A DNA stretch of 57,852 nucleotides from Amycolatopsis tucumanensis. GTDB lineage: Bacteria > Actinomycetota > Actinomycetes > Mycobacteriales > Pseudonocardiaceae. Shown here piece by piece: positions 1-8,705 of the stretch; position 1 is the stretch's first letter; each line of letters begins with the position of its first letter. The DNA is taken from NCBI RefSeq assembly GCF_021654135.1, contig NZ_JAKGSD010000052.1, forward strand, positions 1,169 through 59,020, given 5' to 3'. The notes under the pieces are model-generated. The model was not told the origin of the DNA, did no database searches, and was given only the letters and a program-made list of their open reading frames with translations. The position numbers were made by a program, and so were the translations under genes.

Positions 1-78
1 GTGGCCGGGCGGTTGGGTGTGGTGGCCGGGCGGTTGGGTGTGGTGGCCGGGCGGTTGGGTGTGGTGGCCGGGCGGTTG
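1..78. repeat. 21-bp direct tandem repeat, about 3.7 copies
   Basis: Three exact copies of a 21-bp unit (GTGGCCGGGCGGTTGGGTGT plus G) start at 1, 22 and 43, with a partial fourth copy at 64-78. The array runs into the window edge, so its full length is unknown. Because 21 is a multiple of three, the array reads as an open frame joined to the downstream kinase, but nothing else supports translation. Confidence 0.9.
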
Positions 79-378
79 ACCGGGCGATTGGCCGGACGCC
101 CGGACGTGCTGGCCGCGCGGCCGGACCAGGCAGCCGGACACGGCGGCCGGCTGCCGGGCGGTTGGCCGGGTTCCCGGGTCCCGCACGTCACCGGCTCCCC
201 GGTCGGCGGACCGGGTGGGCGCGAGGCGCGGCGGCCGGTATCAGTGCAGGTCAGAGCGGCCTGGATTGGTCCGGGCCAGCGGGTTCGGGCAGTTCGCAAC
301 CGCCCGGCGCGGGTGGCCTGGACCGTTTCGAGGTGTTTGCCGCGCGGCGTGTGGAGCCGACACCGTAGCCTTGCCGGG
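79..378. other. Non-coding GC-rich stretch upstream of the kinase
   Basis: This stretch continues with degenerate GGCCGG-rich sequence related to the 21-bp array. It is open in the kinase frame, but its translation is low-complexity Arg/Gly/Pro and matches no family I recognise. I see no RNA gene or clear promoter in it. Confidence 0.5.
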
Positions 379-1782
379 GTGACGGAGACCGAGGGGCAGG
401 ACAACCCGCGCGTGATCGCCGGCCGGTACCGGCTGCAGCGTCACATCGGCGGGGGCGCGATGGGCGTCGTCTGGGAAGCGAACGATCAGCTACTCGACCG
501 GACCGTTGCGGTGAAACAACTTCTGCTACCGCCGCGGCTCACGCCAGAAGAGGCCGAGCAGGCCCGCAAGCGCTCCTTCCGCGAGGCCCGCCTCGCCGCC
601 CGCCTCCAGCACCCGCACGCCATCACCGTGTTCGACGTGGCCGACGACGACGGCAAACCGGTGCTGGTGATGGAGTACCTGCCCTCGCACAGCCTGGCCG
701 AGGTCCTCGCCGAGCGCGGCAGCCTCCCGCCAGGCGAGGTCGCCCGCATCGGCGCGCACGCGGCGTCCGCCCTGGCCGCGGCCCACGCGGCCGGCATCGT
801 GCACCGCGACGTCAAGCCCGGCAACATCCTGCTCGGCGAGGACGGCATCGCGAAGATCACCGACTTCGGCATCTCCAAGGCCGCCGACGACGGCACCCTG
901 ACCGGCAGCGGCCGCTTCGCCGGCACCCCCGCGTTCCTCTCCCCCGAGGCCGCGCGCGGCGAGACACCCGGCCCGGAGTCCGACGTCTACTCTCTCGGCG
1001 CCACTCTCTACGCCGCGGTCGAGGGCCGCATGCCCTACGGCGACACCGACAACCAGATGGCGCTGCTCTACGCGGCCGCCGCCGGCCGCGTCGCTCCGCC
1101 GGAGCACGCCGGGCCGCTCACCGGCGTGCTCACCCGGATGCTCGACGTCGACCCCAAGGCCCGTCCCACGATGGCCGAACTGGCCGCTGAGCTGGGCAAA
1201 CTCGCCTTGATGACGGCCACGACCAAGGTCGACCCGGTGCCGCCGCAGAGACCGTCGCGGCGAAGATTCGCCTACGCCGGCGCCGCACTGGCCGTCGTCG
1301 CCGCCCTGGTCGTCGCGCTCGTCATCCTGCTGCCCGCCTCGACCGGGGACAACGACGCGCCCGCCGACCAGGCCTCGGCCCCGCCTTCCCCCACGTCCGC
1401 GACGAACAGCCCGGCCCCGCCGTCGACCAGCGTCACCACCGTGACCAAGACGGCGACCAGCAGCCCGAGCCCGACCCCGGCCACCGCCTCCGCGGTCCAG
1501 GCCGTCAGCGACTACTACGCGATGATGCCGGGCAACACCGACGCCGGCTGGGAGCGGCTCGGCCCGGGGCTGCAAGCCCAGGGCAAGACCCGCTACGTCA
1601 ACTTCTGGTCCAGCATCAGCTCCATCACCATCGTCGGCGGACCACGGCAGATCGACGCCAGCACCGTCGAGGTCACGGTCGATTTCGTGAAGGGCGGCTC
1701 GCACTCCCGCGAGCGGCACCACCTGGGCATGATCGAGCGCGACGGCAAGTGGCTGATCAACACCGACACCCTGGTCCGGTAG
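379..1782 (+). CDS. Membrane-anchored serine/threonine protein kinase
   Basis: This is a PknB-type Hanks kinase of 467 aa. The catalytic domain starts about residue 17, with glycine loop GGGAMG (about 24-29), the Lys in VAVKQ, catalytic HRDVKPGN (about 141) and DFG (about 162). A single transmembrane helix lies near 297-320. It is followed by a Pro/Ser/Thr linker and a small extracellular domain of about 95 aa that resembles an NTF2-like fold rather than PASTA repeats. I chose the GTG at 379 because the family begins just before the GRYRL motif; the open frame extends upstream only through low-complexity repeats. Role inferred: sensing an extracellular cue and phosphorylating cytosolic proteins. 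Threonine synthase follows after 10 bp. Confidence 0.93.
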   Translation: MTETEGQDNPRVIAGRYRLQRHIGGGAMGVVWEANDQLLDRTVAVKQLLLPPRLTPEEAEQARKRSFREARLAARLQHPHAITVFDVADDDGKPVLVMEYLPSHSLAEVLAERGSLPPGEVARIGAHAASALAAAHAAGIVHRDVKPGNILLGEDGIAKITDFGISKAADDGTLTGSGRFAGTPAFLSPEAARGETPGPESDVYSLGATLYAAVEGRMPYGDTDNQMALLYAAAAGRVAPPEHAGPLTGVLTRMLDVDPKARPTMAELAAELGKLALMTATTKVDPVPPQRPSRRRFAYAGAALAVVAALVVALVILLPASTGDNDAPADQASAPPSPTSATNSPAPPSTSVTTVTKTATSSPSPTPATASAVQAVSDYYAMMPGNTDAGWERLGPGLQAQGKTRYVNFWSSISSITIVGGPRQIDASTVEVTVDFVKGGSHSRERHHLGMIERDGKWLINTDTLVR

Positions 1783-1792
1783 AACGGGAGGC

Positions 1793-3013
1793 GTGGCCTA
1801 CTCCGCGCTCTCCCACCTGGACTGCCCCCGCTGCCACCTGACCCACGACGCGGACCGCGTGCAGGGCCTCTGCACCTGCGGCTCACCGCTGCTCGCCCGC
1901 TACGACCTGGCCGCCACCACGGTGACCAGGGACGAGATCGCCGGGCGCGAGCCGACCCTGTGGCGCTACCACGAGGTCCTGCCGGTCCGGTCGGCCGCGA
2001 ACGTGGTCTCCCTCGGCGAGGGCGTGACGCCGCTGCTGCTGCTGCCCACTTACGGCGCGCAGGTCGGCGTGCCCGGCCTGCTGATGAAGGACGAGGGCCT
2101 GGTCCCGACCGGCTCGTTCAAGGCGCGCGGCGCCGCGGTCGGCGTGTCCCGCGCCGCCGAGCTGGGCGTCACCGGGATAGCGATGCCCACCAACGGCAAC
2201 GCCGGCGCCGCCTGGGCCCTCTACGCCGCGCGCGCCGGCCTGCGCAGCCTGATCGCGATGCCGGTCGACGCGCCGGCGATCACCAGGGCGGAGTGCCAGG
2301 TCAGCGGCGCCGAGCTGTACCTGGTCGACGGCCTGATCTCGGACGCCGGCAAGCTGATCCGCGACGCCGTCGCCGAACGCGGCGGCTACCAGGACGTCTC
2401 GACGCTCAAGGAGCCGTACCGCATCGAGGGCAAGAAGACGATGGGGTACGAGATCGCCGAGCAGCTCGGCTGGCGCGTGCCGGACGTGATCGTGTACCCG
2501 ACCGGCGGCGGGGTCGGCATCATCGGCATCCACAAGGCGCTGCTGGAGATGCGTGAGCTGGGCTGGATCCCGGACGGCAAGCTGCCGCGGCTGGTCGCGG
2601 TCCAGGCCACCGGGTGCGCGCCGATCGTGGACGCGTTCCAGCGCGGCGCCCGCGAGTCCGAACCGGCCGTCGGCGCGCGCACGATCGCCTTCGGGATCAC
2701 GGTGCCCAAGGCGCTGGGCGACTTCCTCGTGCTGGACGCCGTCTACTCCACCGGGGGCACCGCGATCGCCGTCAGCGACGAGGAACTGCTGGCCGAGCAG
2801 GGCAACCTCGCGCGCGCCGAGGGCACGTTCGTCTGCCCCGAGGGCGCCGCGTGCTTCGCCGCGGTCCGCGAACTCCGCGGATCGGGCTGGCTGTCCGCGG
2901 ACGACGAGGTCGTCGTCCTCAACACCGGCGCGGGCGTCAAGTACCCGGAGACGGTCGAGGTGTCCGTGCCGGTGCTGGCCAAGGACGGCGCGATCCCGCC
3001 TCAGGGCAGGTAG
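1793..3013 (+). CDS. thrC: Threonine synthase (PLP-dependent)
   Basis: It converts O-phosphohomoserine to threonine in the aspartate-family pathway. The 406-aa protein has an N-terminal Cys cluster (CPRC...CTCG, residues 11-29), the PLP Schiff-base lysine in GSFKARG (K110), a phosphate-binding PTGGGVG loop and a typical fold-type II C-terminus. The N-terminal Cys motif and length match the actinobacterial/archaeal type rather than the E. coli type. Start is the GTG at 1793, 10 bp after the kinase stop. The 3' end overlaps the convergent phosphatase by 13 bp. Related PLP lyases (threonine dehydratase, cysteate synthase) are less likely given the Cys cluster. Confidence 0.9.
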   Translation: MAYSALSHLDCPRCHLTHDADRVQGLCTCGSPLLARYDLAATTVTRDEIAGREPTLWRYHEVLPVRSAANVVSLGEGVTPLLLLPTYGAQVGVPGLLMKDEGLVPTGSFKARGAAVGVSRAAELGVTGIAMPTNGNAGAAWALYAARAGLRSLIAMPVDAPAITRAECQVSGAELYLVDGLISDAGKLIRDAVAERGGYQDVSTLKEPYRIEGKKTMGYEIAEQLGWRVPDVIVYPTGGGVGIIGIHKALLEMRELGWIPDGKLPRLVAVQATGCAPIVDAFQRGARESEPAVGARTIAFGITVPKALGDFLVLDAVYSTGGTAIAVSDEELLAEQGNLARAEGTFVCPEGAACFAAVRELRGSGWLSADDEVVVLNTGAGVKYPETVEVSVPVLAKDGAIPPQGR

Positions 3014-3756
3014 TACATCGGGTTCGGCAGCTTGACCGGCCGCTCCGCGTGCCCGCCGTCGAGGTCGCTGTACTGGTCGCCGAGGTTGAGCACGATCGTC
3101 TCGCCGGTGGCTTCGATGTGCGCCCGCGTGCCGGACTTGTACTGCACGGTGTCGCAGGTCAGGCCGCACGCCAGGTAGTCCGGCGCGGTGGTCTCCGGCT
3201 TGAAGAACGCCGCCGCGGGCGCCGGGTAGCCCTCGTTCGCCAGGTTCTTCAGCGACGCCGGGCCCTGGTGCTCCTTGCGGCCGGTCAGGAAGTAGACGTC
3301 GACGCCGTGCTGTGCGGCCCAGTTCGCCAGTTCGAGGGTCGGCTTGATCGCCGGGAACGCGCCGTCGTTGATCGCCTTCTCCTGCTTGACCGGGTCGAAG
3401 CCGAAGTCGTTGTCGGCTTCCCAGCCGTAGGTGACCTCGGAGGTGTCGTCGATGTCGAGCACGATCGCCGGGTTGCGCACGCCCTGCTGGAGGCGGATCG
3501 CGAGGTAGCGCTGGGCGCCCTCGACCTGGCGGCGGACGTCGGCGGCCCACTGGCTGCGGTCGGACTCGTGGTGCTTGCCGTCCGCGTCCACCTGGTCGCC
3601 GTAGTAGGCCTTGACGTCGAGCTTGACCTGACCGAGGTTGTCCGGCTCGTGGCTGCCGCCCGAGGTGGCGACGGCGGTGGCGCCCCCGGCGACGGTGGCG
3701 CCGATCGCGGCAGCGGCGGCCAATTTGACCAAACCGGACATTCTCTCACGCAACAC
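3001..3756 (-). CDS. Exported HAD-superfamily acid phosphatase (class B/IIIB type)
   Basis: This is a secreted phosphomonoesterase of the plant VSP/class B acid phosphatase group of HAD enzymes. A hydrophobic signal segment lies near the N-terminus (LVKLAAAAAIGATVAGG), and the HAD nucleophile motif VLDIDDTSE sits about residue 100, followed by a FLTGRKE motif II region and a NLGDQYSD motif IV. Start choice is open: AGGAGG sits 4 nt before GTG (3756), 7 nt before TTG (3753) and 19 nt before ATG (3741), so GTG or TTG fits best. Its 3' end overlaps thrC. Substrate unknown. Confidence 0.82.
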   Translation of the reverse strand: MLRERMSGLVKLAAAAAIGATVAGGATAVATSGGSHEPDNLGQVKLDVKAYYGDQVDADGKHHESDRSQWAADVRRQVEGAQRYLAIRLQQGVRNPAIVLDIDDTSEVTYGWEADNDFGFDPVKQEKAINDGAFPAIKPTLELANWAAQHGVDVYFLTGRKEHQGPASLKNLANEGYPAPAAAFFKPETTAPDYLACGLTCDTVQYKSGTRAHIEATGETIVLNLGDQYSDLDGGHAERPVKLPNPMYYLP

Positions 3757-3791
3757 GGGTCCTCCTCGTGAACGGTTGACGACCCGAGAAC

Positions 3792-4937
3792 CTACCCCGG
3801 GATCCGCTCCGCGCGACAGAGGAAGAAGTGGGGCGTGCGGCCGATCCGCGTGAGCACCACGCTGGCCTCCTGGTCGCCCGCGAGCTTGAGCCGCTTGCGC
3901 AGCGCGTCCGGGTCGATGTCCAGGCCGCGGACCAGGATCTCCAGCCTTCCGACGCCGCGCGCCCGCAGCAGCGAACGCAGCGATTTCTCCTGGTAGTGGC
4001 CGTGCTCCAGGACGCGGAAGGCCCGCACGCCGGGTGGCGGCACATCGCCGGTCAGGTAGGCGATCCGCTCGTCGAGCTGCCACAGCCCGTGCCGGGCCGC
4101 GTAGTGCTTGACCAGGCCGGCCCGCACCACCGCGCCGTCCGGGTCGACGATCCACTCGCCCGGCGCGGCGGCGCCCGCGTCCGACGGGTCCCGGTCGGTG
4201 ATCGTCCACTGTGTACCGTCCGAGCGCAGCACGGTCGCTCGACGCTCCGCCGTCGCCAGCCCGGCGCTCCACACGCAGGCCTCCCGCACCTGGCCGTCGA
4301 GCGACACCAGCTCGATCTCCGCCGCCCACGGCACGGCCGCCGGATCCAGGCCGGGGGCGCACTTCACGACGAGGTCCCGGCCCGCGTAGGCCTCGGCGAG
4401 CTCGTCCAGCGGCGGCGCGAAGTCCGACGGGCGCCAGGTCCGGCGGCCCGCCGAGTCGCGGCGGGCCGGATCGGCCACGACCACCGCGTCCCGGCTGACC
4501 GGTCGCAGCGCGTCGGCCTGAACCAGCGGCACGCCGGGGCAGTTGTGCCGCGCCATCGCCAGGCGCACCGGGTCCAGGTCGGAGCCGAGGCACCGTCGGG
4601 CGACCCGGGCCAGCTCGGCCAGGTCGGCGCCGATCGAACAGGTCACGTCGTGCACGTCGAGTCCGGTCAGCCGCTCCGCGCGGTGCCGCGCCACCGGCGG
4701 CACGCTGGCCTGCTGCAGCGCGTCGCCGGTGTAGAGCCAGGACGGGTCGAGCTTGCCCTTGCGCCGCAGCAGCACGGTCTCCAGCACCGCGGCGAACCGC
4801 TCACCGGCCAGCTTGCGCACGGCCGCGACGTCCGCGATCCGGTCGGTCAACGGCAGCTCGGCGACCTGGCCCAGCGCACGCGCGCCTTCCTCCGAGCGGA
4901 GGAAGGCGACGTCGTCGAGGGTGAACGCGTAGGGCAC
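3792..4937 (-). CDS. Class I SAM-dependent methyltransferase with THUMP-like C-terminus
   Basis: The 381-aa protein has a Rossmann methyltransferase core from about residue 85. Motif I is degenerate (VTCSIGADLAELA), with an acidic ribose-binding turn (GSDLDP) and an ADPARR motif where amino-methylases usually have (N/D)PPY. The C-terminal part (LEILVRGLDIDPDALRKRL) resembles the THUMP-like domain of actinobacterial proteins, suggesting RNA as substrate. It begins immediately after the stop of the upstream methyltransferase (4938), so the two are likely co-transcribed. The exact target nucleotide cannot be told from sequence. Confidence 0.8.
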   Translation of the reverse strand: MPYAFTLDDVAFLRSEEGARALGQVAELPLTDRIADVAAVRKLAGERFAAVLETVLLRRKGKLDPSWLYTGDALQQASVPPVARHRAERLTGLDVHDVTCSIGADLAELARVARRCLGSDLDPVRLAMARHNCPGVPLVQADALRPVSRDAVVVADPARRDSAGRRTWRPSDFAPPLDELAEAYAGRDLVVKCAPGLDPAAVPWAAEIELVSLDGQVREACVWSAGLATAERRATVLRSDGTQWTITDRDPSDAGAAAPGEWIVDPDGAVVRAGLVKHYAARHGLWQLDERIAYLTGDVPPPGVRAFRVLEHGHYQEKSLRSLLRARGVGRLEILVRGLDIDPDALRKRLKLAGDQEASVVLTRIGRTPHFFLCRAERIPG

Positions 4938-5888
4938 TTACGGCTTGATACCGGTGATCATCACGTTGTAGAACAGCTCGCGCGGCAGCACCTTGGACAG
5001 CACCTTCTTGTCCAGCGCGGACAGCCGCAGCCACAGCTGGTAGGCGAACATCCGCCACCGCACCGTGAGCTTCTCCTGCGGCACCGCCGCCTCGAACGTG
5101 CGGATCGGCCAGCCGGCCAGCGCCGCGCTGAACTCCTCGGTGACCGCGCGGACGTCGACCGCGCCCGCGCCGAGCGCCATGCGCTCCAGCTCGGACGGGT
5201 CGAACGTGTGGATGTCGACCACGGCCTCCAGCGCCGCCGCGCGCGAGGACTCGTCCAGCTCCTCCTGCGGGCGCCGCCAGCCGCTCAGCGCCGGGACCTT
5301 GGTGACGTTGGTGGTCAGCCACCAGGTCAGCTGGCCGAGCTTGCGCGCGTAGAAGTTGCCGATCTTGGTCGGCTCACCGGCGAACACGAACCGGCCGCCC
5401 GGCTTGAGCACCCGCAGCACCTCGCGCAGCGCGCCCGGCACGTCCGGGATGTGGTGCAGCACCGCGTGCCCGACCACCAGGTCGAAGCTGTTGTCCGGGT
5501 AGGGGATGCGCTCGGCGTCGGCCACCCGGCCGTCCACGTCCAGGCCCAGGTTCTCGGCGTTGCGCAGCGCGACCTGCACCATGCCTGGCGAGAGGTCGGT
5601 GACCGAACCCTTCTTGATCACGCCGCCCTGCATCAGGTTCAGCAGGAAGAAGCCGGTGCCGCTGCCCAGCTCCATCGCGGTCGGGTAGGGCTGGCCCTCC
5701 TCGCCCGCGACCGCATTGAACACGTCAGTGGCGTAGGAGATGCAGCGCTCGTCGTACGAGATCGACCACTTCTCGTCGTAGGTGCCTGCCTCCCAGTCGT
5801 GGTAGAGGATGTTGGCCAGCTTCGGGTCCGAATACGCCGCCTTGACCTCTTCCTCGGTCGCGTGCGGGTTCGGGGCGGGGTCGGTCAC
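4938..5888 (-). CDS. Class I SAM-dependent methyltransferase (UbiE/menaquinone-like)
   Basis: A 316-aa methyltransferase with a clear SAM-binding motif I (MELGSGTGFF, about residues 70-80), motif II acidic region, and a DLVVGHAVLHHIPD motif typical of the UbiE/COQ5-like Methyltransf_11 family. The C-terminal third is longer than in minimal members and carries no domain I recognise. It sits 1 bp from the enoyl-CoA hydratase and directly upstream of the THUMP-like methyltransferase, so a three-gene transcript is likely. The substrate is not evident; a small molecule or lipid is more likely than nucleic acid. Confidence 0.8.
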   Translation of the reverse strand: MTDPAPNPHATEEEVKAAYSDPKLANILYHDWEAGTYDEKWSISYDERCISYATDVFNAVAGEEGQPYPTAMELGSGTGFFLLNLMQGGVIKKGSVTDLSPGMVQVALRNAENLGLDVDGRVADAERIPYPDNSFDLVVGHAVLHHIPDVPGALREVLRVLKPGGRFVFAGEPTKIGNFYARKLGQLTWWLTTNVTKVPALSGWRRPQEELDESSRAAALEAVVDIHTFDPSELERMALGAGAVDVRAVTEEFSAALAGWPIRTFEAAVPQEKLTVRWRMFAYQLWLRLSALDKKVLSKVLPRELFYNVMITGIKP

Positions 5889-5889
5889 G

Positions 5890-6669
5890 TCACTTCCCTT
5901 CGAAGGTGGCCTTGCCGGGGCCGTTCTCCACGAAGGAGGTCATGCCCGTGGTCTGGTCCTCGGTCGCCCACAGCGCCGTGAACAGCTGCGTCTCCAGCTT
6001 GAGGCCGCTGGCCAGGTCCATGTCGAGACCGCCGTCGATCGCGGCCTTGGCCTGCGCGAGCGCGACGGCCGGGCCGTTCGCGAACTGACCGGCCCACTTC
6101 TGCGCCGCGGAGTAGACGTCGTCCGGCGCGACCAGCTGGTCGACCAGGCCCAGCGACAGGGCCTCCTCGGCCTTGACGAAGCGGCCGGTGAACACCAGGT
6201 CCTTGGCCTTGCTCGGGCCGATCAGGCGCGCGAGCCGCTGCGTGCCGCCCGCGCCGGGGATGATGCCGAGCAGGATCTCCGGCTGGCCGACCTTCACGTT
6301 GTCGCCGGCGATCCGGTAGTCCGCGCCCATCGCGAGCTCGAGCCCGCCGCCCAGCGCGTACCCGGTGATCGCGGCGACGACCGGCTTCGGGATCGCGGCG
6401 ACCGCGGCCACCGTGCTCTGCAGCTTGGCGCCGAACGACCGCATCTCGACGTAGGAGCGGGTGACCATCTCCTTGACGTCCGCGCCGCCGCAGAAGGTCT
6501 TCTCCCCGCCGTAGAGGATCACCGCGCGCACGTCGGACCGCTCGGTGACCTCCTGCGCGGCCACCGCCAGCTCGGCCGTGACCTGGCCGTTGATCGCGTT
6601 GACCGGGGGCCGCTCCAGCCGGATCGTGCCGATCCCGCCGTCCACCTCGAGCCGTACGAACTCGCCCAC
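5890..6669 (-). CDS. Enoyl-CoA hydratase/isomerase
   Basis: A 259-aa crotonase-fold enzyme that hydrates trans-2-enoyl-CoA in beta-oxidation. Oxyanion-hole segments are present (FCGGADVKEM near 59-68 and GYALGGGLELAMG near 105). Both general acid/base glutamates of true hydratases are kept, in GGGLELAM and in QPEILLGIIPGAGGTQ. Length is standard. An ATG start is followed by a normal N-terminus, and the gene is the first of a probable operon with the two methyltransferases downstream. Chain-length specificity is not readable. Confidence 0.9.
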   Translation of the reverse strand: MGEFVRLEVDGGIGTIRLERPPVNAINGQVTAELAVAAQEVTERSDVRAVILYGGEKTFCGGADVKEMVTRSYVEMRSFGAKLQSTVAAVAAIPKPVVAAITGYALGGGLELAMGADYRIAGDNVKVGQPEILLGIIPGAGGTQRLARLIGPSKAKDLVFTGRFVKAEEALSLGLVDQLVAPDDVYSAAQKWAGQFANGPAVALAQAKAAIDGGLDMDLASGLKLETQLFTALWATEDQTTGMTSFVENGPGKATFEGK

Positions 6670-6714
6670 GCTGGCATCCTCCTTGATCTTGCCTACCGGC
6701 TGGTAGGGCTGACC

Positions 6715-7518
6715 TTACCGGCGACGCGCGAAGAAGCGGTCACCCGAGCGTTCGAGGACGAGGTCCTGGTCGAACGTCTTGGACAGGTTCTCGGCGGTGA
6801 GCACGTCGTCGACCAGGCCCGCGACCACGGCCCGGCCTTCCCGCAGCAGCAGCGCGTGGGTGAAGCCTGGCGGAATTTCCTCGACGTGGTGTGTGACGAG
6901 CACCATGGCCGGCGCGTCCGGGTCGAGCGCCAGCTCGGACAGCCGGGCGACCAGGTCTTCGCGGCCGCCCAGGTCGAGGCCCGCGGCGGGCTCGTCGAGC
7001 AGCAGCAGCTCCGGGTCGGTCATCAGCGACCGGGCGATCAGGGTGCGCTTGCGCTCGCCCTCGGACAGCGTGCCGTACTCGCGGTCGGCCAGGTGCCGGA
7101 TGCCCAGCGCGTCCAGCAGCTCCTCGGCGCGGCCGGTGTCCATCGTGTCGTACTGCTCGCGCCAGCGGCCGATCACCGCGTACCCGGCGCTGACCACGAC
7201 GTCGACGACCTTCTCGTCCCCCGGGACGCGCGACGCGATCGCCGCGGAGGTGAAGCCGATGCGCGGGCGCAGGTCGAAGATGTTGGTGCGGCCGATCTGC
7301 TCGCCCAGCAGGTGCAGCGACCCGGTGGTGGGGTGCAGTTCGGCGGCCGCGAGCCGGAGCAGGGTGGTCTTGCCTGCGCCGTTCGGGCCCAGCACCACCC
7401 AGCGCTCGTCCAGCTCGACCGACCAGTCGAGGCCGGCCAGCAGGTCGTTCTTGCCGCGGCGGACCCCCACCCCGGCCATCCGCACCACGAGATCGTCAAG
7501 GTCGTTCGGCTCGCTCAC
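6715..7518 (-). CDS. ABC transporter ATP-binding protein
   Basis: A single nucleotide-binding domain of 267 aa: Walker A GPNGAGKTT (about 40-48), Q-loop region, an LSEGERKR signature, Walker B LLLLDEPAAGLD and a switch His in LVTHHVEEIPPG. The signature LSEGE and the HHVEEIP segment resemble the ModF-like/iron-type ATPases seen alone in actinobacteria. No permease or binding protein is adjacent, so the partner is unknown. Its 5' end faces the cysteine leader peptide on the opposite strand, about 93 bp away. Confidence 0.88.
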   Translation of the reverse strand: MSEPNDLDDLVVRMAGVGVRRGKNDLLAGLDWSVELDERWVVLGPNGAGKTTLLRLAAAELHPTTGSLHLLGEQIGRTNIFDLRPRIGFTSAAIASRVPGDEKVVDVVVSAGYAVIGRWREQYDTMDTGRAEELLDALGIRHLADREYGTLSEGERKRTLIARSLMTDPELLLLDEPAAGLDLGGREDLVARLSELALDPDAPAMVLVTHHVEEIPPGFTHALLLREGRAVVAGLVDDVLTAENLSKTFDQDLVLERSGDRFFARRR

Positions 7519-7611
7519 GGGCCCATTGTGGCCGCCGGGCGCCGCCGGAGTCCCGCCGCCCCCGTACCACTTGGTGGGACGTCACAGCGGGTAGCCGGAT
7601 CTCGTGGCACG

Positions 7612-7725
7612 ATGCGCTTCGTGAGCACCTCCCGGTACCCGCGGCGCCGCTTCTGGCGCAACCGTGCCGTGGATCTGGTGCTGGTCGCGTCCTGCGGGTG
7701 TAGCCCGACGCGGCACGGTCGCTGA
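7612..7725 (+). CDS. Cys-containing leader peptide (cysteine-responsive attenuation candidate)
   Basis: A 37-aa open frame starting MRFVSTSRYPRRRFW and containing AVDLVLVASCGCSPTRHGR near its end. Two nearly adjacent Cys codons (TGC, TGT) lie at residues 28 and 30. It ends 51 bp before cysteine dioxygenase on the same strand. Actinobacteria are known to carry such short Arg- and Cys-bearing leader ORFs, often with a VDL segment, ahead of sulfur-metabolism genes, where ribosome movement over Cys codons controls the gene downstream. Similarity of form and position is seen; regulation here is inferred. Confidence 0.75.
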   Translation: MRFVSTSRYPRRRFWRNRAVDLVLVASCGCSPTRHGR

Positions 7726-7776
7726 CCTGCCGCGTCTCGCCACGTCCCCTTTCACGCGACCTTCTGGAGACTTTCG

Positions 7777-8313
7777 GTGACTTCTGTCCTGCGTTCGACC
7801 GAGATCCACCCGCGCCTGATCGGAACCGCGCTCGAGGAGCTGCTGCACCCCGAGCGGCTGCTGTGGACGCCGACCCAGCTCGCCGGCCTGACCCGCACCG
7901 TCACGCTGGAGCTGGGTGCGCGGATCTCGGAGTTCCTGCACTTCGACGCCGACCAGCGGTGGTGGGCGCGGCTCGCCCTCACCGAGGGGATCGAGCTGTG
8001 GGTGCTGACCTGGCTGCCCGGGCAGGGCACCAAGCCGCACGACCACGGCGGCGCGGCCGGGTCGTTCACGGTGCTGCGCGGCGAGCTGTCCGAGGAGTAC
8101 CGCTACCCCGGCGGGCCGATCCGGCAGCGCACCCATGTGACGGGCGACGGAATCGGGTTCGGCGCGGGGCGGGCGCACCAGGTGACCGGCGCGGGCGCGG
8201 TGCCGTCGGCGAGCATCCACGCCTACTCGCCGCCGCTGGTGCCGACACGCGAATACGCCAGTCTGGCTGACGTGCCCGCCGAGATCCCGCCGCTGCCGGG
8301 CATCCTGCGCTGA
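7777..8313 (+). CDS. Cysteine dioxygenase (cupin)
   Basis: It oxidises cysteine to cysteine sulfinate with a mononuclear iron. The 178-aa cupin contains the metal-binding motif KPHDHGGAAGSF (about 87-98) with a later His near AHQVTG (about 133), as in the CDO_I family. The GTG at 7777 has a GGAG about 8 nt upstream. The stop overlaps the rhodanese start as TGATG, so translation is coupled. The Cys-codon leader upstream suggests expression tracks cysteine supply. A related 3-mercaptopropionate dioxygenase is an alternative. Confidence 0.87.
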   Translation: MTSVLRSTEIHPRLIGTALEELLHPERLLWTPTQLAGLTRTVTLELGARISEFLHFDADQRWWARLALTEGIELWVLTWLPGQGTKPHDHGGAAGSFTVLRGELSEEYRYPGGPIRQRTHVTGDGIGFGAGRAHQVTGAGAVPSASIHAYSPPLVPTREYASLADVPAEIPPLPGILR

Positions 8314-8705
8314 TGAACATCGACGAGATGCTGGCCTCCGCGCGAGCCACCCTGAAGCGGGCCGAGCCCGCCGACGCCTGGCGGCTGCAGGCCGAGGGCG
8401 CGCTGATCGTGGACATCCGGCCGATCGGCTACCGCGAGGCCGAGGGCGAAATCCCGGGCGCGGTGCCGGTCGAGCGGATCCACCTGGAGTGGCGCCTCGA
8501 CCCGGCGAGCGACCACCGGCTGCCCGGGGTGCGCCCGGACCGGCCGGTGGTCGTGGTGTGCAACGAGGGCTACGCGTCGAGCCTGGCGGCAGCCGACCTC
8601 CGGCGGCTGGGGTTGTCCCGGGCGACGGACCTGGTGGGCGGTTTTCGGGCGTGGCGGGCTGCCGGGTTGCCGGTGCAGCCGGGTGGCACGCCGGCGGTTC
8701 CCTGA
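8313..8705 (+). CDS. Rhodanese-like sulfurtransferase
   Basis: A single rhodanese domain of 130 aa with the start motif LIVDIRP (about 32-38) and the active-site loop VVCNEGYASS (catalytic Cys about residue 88). It starts inside the cysteine dioxygenase stop (TGATG), making a two-gene unit. Inferred role: handling persulfide sulfur during cysteine breakdown. No second domain is present. Confidence 0.88.
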   Translation: MNIDEMLASARATLKRAEPADAWRLQAEGALIVDIRPIGYREAEGEIPGAVPVERIHLEWRLDPASDHRLPGVRPDRPVVVVCNEGYASSLAAADLRRLGLSRATDLVGGFRAWRAAGLPVQPGGTPAVP

